Assembly (NCBI GenBank): GCA_037157565.1
Contig: JAZHRO010000054.1
Coordinates: 19,141,501 to 19,205,500 of the forward strand
DNA length: 64,000 nt
Reading direction: 5' to 3'
Source: Thalassia testudinum
Lineage: Eukaryota; Streptophyta; Magnoliopsida; Alismatales; Hydrocharitaceae
Shown here: positions 58,739-64,000 of the stretch, piece by piece
Position numbering within the stretch: position 1 is the first letter of the stretch
Layout: each line of letters opens with the position of its first letter
The notes under the pieces: model-generated
Database searches by the model: none
What the model was told of the DNA's origin: nothing
What the model saw: the letters and a program-made list of their open reading frames with translations, nothing else
Translations under genes and position numbers: made by a program

Positions 58739-58850
58739 AATATATATATTCACCTCTTCTTCCCCAACGTCGGCCACTCTGCACAGCTTCACTCCACACA
58801 CACACACGCCCCCACCTTCCCTCAGCTAACACTACCTTTATATTGTTGGG
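58739..58850 (+). promoter_or_regulatory. orphan promoter-like segment
   Basis: A TATA run (aatatatatatt, 58739-58750) is followed by a CT/CA-rich leader-like stretch (cacctcttcttccccaac, then cacacacaca). No protein-coding exon was recognised downstream. Confidence 0.25.
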
Positions 58851-60509
58851 TCACTTAAATTCTTGTTTGTTCTTCGGGATTTTTTTTTTTTTTTCTTCAC
58901 AAAAATTCTTCGGGAATCACTCTATTATATTAGAATATACTATATTAATTATTCTTCTAAATAATCTTTTCAAATGCTAATCAATTTCAAATACCTTCAA
59001 TTCCAAAATTAATTTAATTTTGAATCAAATATTCATAATAATCCCTTCACCTCGTTATCCATCAAAATAATTCTTAAAAAAAAAAAGGAGGGATAAATTA
59101 ATTCTCCACTTTTTATATCAGATCAAAGTAGAGGTAGGATGAATTTATACTTTATCCATCCAAACATAGGTGAAGCCCATGACACCCAAATAGTACCTTA
59201 TGTGCATAGACATCTACGTTTTCAATGGAAATATGATCACATGGACCCAACATGTTTTTGTAACGCAAAGAGTAAGAGTAGTGCATTTTAATTATTTAAT
59301 AGATAGAAATTATTTTTTATAGATGAAAATTTATTTTTTAAATAAAAAATTATTTTTTATAAATAAAAAAATTACATTCTAAATAAAAATTAATTTACCA
59401 CTAATTTAAAAGTAAAATATATTAATATATTTTTATTTTAAATCAATATATTTTATTTTTCAATTAATTAAAAATTATTTTCAATCAATGTATTATAAGT
59501 TACTTAATTTTTAATAGAGTGATTTTTATTTTTAATTTATTAATTTTAAATTTTAACTAATTGATTCTGAACGCATGCCGTCAAAAACATTGTAACAAAC
59601 ATTTTCGTATCCGTGTTCATCTTTTTTTGACCTTGCATCAAGCACCTCTTTGAAGTCACGTAACACTCCTACGGAGCCTATGTACCTATGTACTATGCCT
59701 ACGTAAGGCCGTGAGGTCTCAAGGTTTTTTAAGTTGGCAAGAATATATGTTTACCTAAAAAAAGGGATAAAATAATTATTTGTGGGCGTCATGCATGCAC
59801 ACCAAAAAGTGGACATTGGATGCCCTACAATTTGGTGCAAATGCGCTTAATTCGGTTGCTTGAAAGTGAGGCATTCCAACCTATAGATCGACATTACTTT
59901 CTCGCGGAGTAGGATAGGACCAACTGGAAGCCCTTTTTGGCCGTCTACCTTCAAGGAAGAGACAGAATCTTGGCAGCACGACAGTCGAGTCCGTGAGTAC
60001 GAAGTTTGGGCAGAAGCATTTCTTTCTTTTTGGAAAGAGGCCCCAAGTGGTGGTACTCGTCTACTGGGCTCACGCCTCAACAAAAAAACAATAGTAAATA
60101 TAAACAACAAATAGGCGTGCAATAATGCAAGACGGCAGCATCATGAATTACTGAGCCACTTGCGCCTAGTTTATTGAGGATAATTTAATTTTTATTTATC
60201 TTACTATTATGTGTTATTTCAACCCATGTTAAAAATTAAAGTTGAGATAATCTGGTAGTTAATTCTTATTTTATCTCTCTTTTTTTCTTTTTATTCTCTT
60301 ATATGTAATTTTTCTTAACATATCCTTCTATTTTAATATAAACAAAAAAAATCAACTAACTTATATATCATCTCAATGGCAAATATATCTTTTCCAATCT
60401 AATCCTCTATTTAACCTCTATATCTAAACAAATAACCTCCTTTATATCACAAGTTAATTAATCCTAATTCCTAACTCTTGTTCGGTAAATATAAATAGAC
60501 GTTAACCTC

Positions 60510-62714
60510 TGACAACAGGTAAAAAAGATCATCAGATTTAAAACTTCGCAATAAGTCCAAAGGGATCCGGCTACCTAGATACCCAACAAATAGGCGGATC
60601 TAGGTCTACCCGACTCACCTATATCCAGATGGATCCGAACACGGCAACATTCGAGCGAATCCAGGAGAGCTCGACCCGTTGAAGAACCCAGTTGGCTGGA
60701 GTTGAAGAGGCGATAACTGTAAATCCCTACGGAAGGAGGTGAGATTTACGTGATAAAGGAAAAGGAAATATAAAATCAATCTCACAAAAAGACAATCACA
60801 CAATTTGCACAAGGATTTTTAGGTGGAAACCCAAACCGAGTAAAAACCACCATCTAACACTCTCGAGTTAGGATTTCCCGATCAACAAAGTCCATCAAAT
60901 CCACTATACGAGTCACTTAAAACGAGGGTGACTCAACCTCAATACAACTACGCTACTTTGAACCTGAGGGTAGCGTAACCTCAAACCCCTCCGCTTCACA
61001 AGGAGTATTTTGTCCCTTAATGAAGACATGAATTTGCAACGAGAATACTCAACCAATAAATAAAGTAAAATACAAATTAAACCTATAGAGCCACAAAGTA
61101 TACAAATGAAACTAGCTATTATAAGTAAAGGATCTTCCCTTAGGTGGAAGTTCGTCGGCTTGACGCAAATGCGTAAATCACGTGGCAGCACTTCGTCACT
61201 CTCGTAACTACGGAGAGAGAGTAGGTGCACAACAACGATGAAGCTCTCTTGAAGTGGAACTAAAGCTTGAAGAGCTAGGACTTCTTCTCAAGATCAAATG
61301 GACACTATATGATGTGGAAATTGTTGCTTGGTGTGTACAAACAAGGGAGGGCTACTCCTCTATTTATAGGTGCCCTAAGAAGGCTTTAGAAGGCCTTAGA
61401 AGCCTTAGGTAGCCATTGGGGTTCATCCCAAGGCAAGGTAAGCCGTAATCAGAATCATTAATGAGAAAAAGATCAAACGTTTGGAAGTCACTCTTAAGAC
61501 GTCTGGAAACTAATTCAGACATCTAATTCCAGGCAGGTTTCCTTCATGACTTGGTTCAGACCTAAACAGAGTTCTAGTGTAAAACCATCAGACGACATAC
61601 AAGACATCTAGCACTAGGTCAGGACGTCTGGAAACCTAATTAAGTGTAGGAATGGATTCCCAAGAGCCTAAACGGCTATAATCCTCAAGACAAGTGATTT
61701 CGACCCAATTGAGGCTCAACAGTCATATATTAGACGTCTAGTGTCCTCTACGGACGTCTAATAGAAGCCTAAAGGCCATTTTCCTCAACGTGTACTTTGT
61801 TAGCCAACGTTCCACTAATTGGGCATCTAGAACAACCATTAGACGTCTGTACTAAGGTCTGGACGTCTGATTTCAATAGAAAGAACCTACTAAGTCTAAC
61901 CTAAGTTATTGGACGTCTGAGTCAACAGTCATATGTCTTAAAAGTCAAGATTAGACGTCTGATTTCCAGATTTGACGTCTGATCAGGTTGTTTGAAACCT
62001 ATCTTGGATTTCTAAGTTCTCTATGAAAAGGTTAAGTATCCTAGGGTTATGCAAGTGTACCTAGGACTACTGCAATGTTACTTTGGGCTCTTTAATAAGT
62101 AATCTAAGAAATAAAAGAGCAAATAACAAAGAAATACAAAGTACAAGATATCTATCCTATTCTTCTGACTTCATGCTTTCGCTCCTCGCGAAGCTCCTTC
62201 TTCGTCAAGCTCCTCCAATCTGCCATGGATGAGAGCTCGAACTCTGTCTCTACACTTGTCTCCATTTGCAATTTGACCGGAAAACTAAGACTCAAAAGCA
62301 AATGTTAAATAACAAGTATTTTGTTATCATCAAATTAAACGATTGTGGTGCTCTAGCACCAACAATAACAACATCCACGTCAGCATTAACGGTGGCATCA
62401 CTAGTGCTATTTATAGCCTAGTAACGGACATGCTGGGAAATCCGCGAAGTCCGTTATAAGGGTTAAATGTTGTTAGATACTTCTTGTACTATAACTAGAG
62501 AAGAGATGCCCTGAGAGGTTCTCTTCACGCAACCCGAGAGAGAGGAGAGTTCTTGTATCACCCACAACTATAGTGGGAATTTGGAAACATTGGCTTCCCC
62601 CAAGACGTACACCAATTCGGGTAGAACTGGGTCACCAATCTCTTGTGCATTCTTTCTGTGTGCTTGTTTGCGATTGTTGTTATTCAGGTGCCCTATCACA
62701 TAGGGTCCCGATCA
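60510..62714 (+). repeat. 5' LTR of gypsy element 2, split by a copia solo LTR
   Basis: LTR parts are 60510-60717 and 62370-62714, interrupted by 60718-62364. The right part includes the 'gaactgggtcacca' and 'cttgtttgcgattgttgtt' region, equivalent to 40985-41060 in element 1. Confidence 0.75.
60718..62364 (-). mobile_element. solo copia LTR
   Basis: The 1647-bp unit starts tgtaaatccc and ends caccaaca, with exact duplications ataac (60713-60717, 62365-62369). It is the same LTR family as 29685-31381, with GACGTC array (61490-61985) and TATA box CCTATAAATAGAG (61358-61370, minus). It is younger than the gypsy element it interrupts. Confidence 0.9.
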
Positions 62715-62777
62715 ATTGATGTCGTTTGTGGGAAATGATTGTCATTTGTTACTGTTTCCTTACTTCAAATCCGAGCA

Positions 62778-64000
62778 ATGGCCCCCACAACTCACAATTC
62801 CTCCTACAGTAATCCCAAGAAGGCGGCCTCGGCGAAGTCCAACATCTCAATGTCCAAGGGATGCCACTTGGAAGACGGGCCCAGTAAGGAGAAGTCCACA
62901 CAGCCTAGCCAGCAACTTGAGTCAACTCACCCTGAGAATCCTCAGCGGGACCCTTTCCTCGAAATGCAGGCAAGGGAGGAAGAGTATGAGGCCAGGTTGG
63001 CAACCCTAAAGGCCGAGTAGCAGTCGATTGCGGACAAACTCCTTGAAATCAAGCAGATCAAGGTAGACCGCAAGATTCAATTAGAGGAGCCCTAAAACTC
63101 CAGTCCTGAAGATGACCAACTGGAGTGGCATCTTGTGGTAGAAGAGGAGAACACTCGCTTGCGAGAACAACTCGAGAAGTTAAAAACCAGCTTAGTAGCC
63201 AGAAAGGGAAAGTTCATCCTAGCCTGCTTAAAGCTCCCTGCCCACTTTTGTCAGGGGAGCAGTCCGGGGTTCACCCCATGATGACCAGCGGAGGAGGCTC
63301 AATACCCAAGATCATCTGCTAGGTCACCCGGGTGATGAGGGGCATACGCCCGCGTGCCTATGTCACTACCTACCCCTTTACAAAGGAGGTAATGGCGGCA
63401 CCCTTACCAAAGAAGTTTAAATAGCCCATTATGGCCTAATATAACGACACGGAGGAGCCCAACAACTTTGTTGGAAGCTAGCACCAAATGATGCTTGTTC
63501 ATGGCTGCCTTGACAGGGTACTCGTCATATTTGTTTGGCATAGCCTACAAGTGGTTTAATGAGCTTTCGATCGAGTAGATCACCTGCTTTCAAGAACTGA
63601 CGGATAAATTCTGTTAGTACTTCATAGGACAGCAGAAGGTTAGAGATAACCAAGAAAGGCTATCGAAAGCCTGATAGTGAAAAAATAAGTCCTTCTGGTC
63701 GTACCTGGACCTATTTAAGGCTCAATACTTCAAGTGCATGAGACCCCATGATACCATTGCCATCCAGTACTTTAAGTCAGGTCTCCTGACCCAAAAGTTT
63801 TGGTATGACATTGATGACTTTCTACCTAGAGAAATGGCGGAATTGTGGGACCGAGTTACAAGGTTTGCGGAGCAAGACGACTTGTTTCACTCCCGTAGCC
63901 GGTTGGCGAATGGGTGCAGAGATAACTTCGCTCCCGTGGAGAAGAGAATCTCAGGAGAACCGGCTCCTGTATCCATCCGCGGAGGAAGTTGTTTAACAAG
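62778..64000 (+). pseudogene. gypsy Gag, decayed and cut by the window end
   Basis: From the ATG at 62778: MAPTTHNSSYSNPKKAASAK, a charged coiled-coil-like stretch (EMQAREEEYEARLATLKAE, stop, then LREQLEKLK), and after a local frame change 'PLPKKFK...YNDTEEPNNF'. The first frame then returns with FGIAYKWFNELSIE, TCFQELTDKF, FWSYLDLFKAQYFKC and DFLPREMAELWDRVTRFAEQ. The order P..F..P....YDGT.DP, A..WF..L, F..L...F, L..RF/YF is that of the Retrotrans_gag domain (PF03732). Several in-frame stops (63018, about 63092, 63577, 63616, 63673) make it non-functional. The Gag normally forms the particle that packages element RNA. Confidence 0.75.

Larger units (their letters stand above)
49097..60504. 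other. long AT-rich intergenic DNA
   Basis: No gene or datable transposon was recognised over 11 kb. Short insertion-like segments with '...ccaaac' edges (near 51770, 54570, 59160, 60425) could be MITEs, but no paired termini were established. 50690-51000 and 56340-56720 are GC-richer islands with short unconvincing frames. Small repeats are listed separately. Confidence 0.5.
60510..64000 (+). mobile_element. gypsy element 2, 5' part (continues beyond window)
   Basis: It opens with an LTR starting tgacaacagg that shares 'aaaacttcgca' and 'ggctacct...caaataggcgg' blocks with gypsy element 1. The LTR ends cccgatca at 62714, followed by a degenerate primer site and a decayed gag. Removing the inserted copia LTR plus one target duplication leaves an LTR of 553 bp, the same as element 1. 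The polymerase region and 3' LTR would lie past the window end. Confidence 0.75.

Noticed and set aside
51770..60430. MITE candidates with 'ccaaac' edges
   Set aside because: No pair of inverted termini with matching target duplications could be located by eye.

Overview
This window reads as nuclear DNA of a flowering plant: a transposon-rich intergenic block with almost no intact coding sequence. The evidence is the mix of Ty1/copia and Ty3/gypsy LTR retrotransposons with tRNA-Met-type or TGGCGCC primer sites, a CACTA end with a TNP2-like transposase fragment, a Mutator-like (MULE) transposase with a SWIM finger, an At4g04775-like GRF zinc-finger fragment, and plant-type TATA boxes and telo-boxes. 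I cannot name the species from sequence alone. Every protein-coding remnant of useful length carries in-frame stops or frameshifts.

Layout. 1-5664 is a nest of insertions: the end of one long LTR (called LTR-A here) lies inside a second LTR-A, which lies inside a CACTA transposon, which lies inside a third LTR-A. 5665-9634 holds a GRF zinc-finger pseudogene (+) and a MULE transposase pseudogene (-) in AT-rich DNA. Solo LTR-A copies follow at 9635-12424 (-), 14365-17034 (+) and 25411-28109 (+), separated by non-coding DNA. 28560-29580 is a 1-kb poly(A)-tailed retroposon with an exact 14-bp target duplication. 29685-37833 is a copia element on the minus strand with both LTRs, primer site, polypurine tract and gag but no pol (TR-GAG type). 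Its 5' LTR contains another solo LTR-A at 33700-36361. Around 38370-38600 lies what looks like the promoter and first exon of a host gene (-), broken up downstream by the copia and retroposon insertions. 40569-49091 is a gypsy-type element with matching LTRs and no recognisable pol (LARD-like). It holds a truncated copia copy and two tandem-repeat arrays. 49092-60509 is AT-rich DNA with small repeats only. From 60510 to the window end a second gypsy element of the same LTR family begins. Its 5' LTR is split by a solo copia LTR, and a decayed gag follows.

How the parts relate. Boundaries were set mostly from target-site duplications read directly: atgac, acccc, ttcaa, gttgc, cattc, ataac, and gataa/gatag with one mismatch. 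The most striking unexplained signals are (1) dense arrays of the palindrome AGACGTCT, a GACGTC core like bZIP C-box/CRE sites, shared by two LTR families with no other obvious similarity (LTR-A and the copia LTR); (2) a hairpin in LTR-A, about 300 bases downstream of the TATA box where one is clear, that keeps its pairing across four copies through a compensatory change and G-U wobbles; and (3) a run of three mini-hairpins repeated in every LTR-A copy that covers the region. No rRNA, tRNA, CRISPR or complete gene was found.
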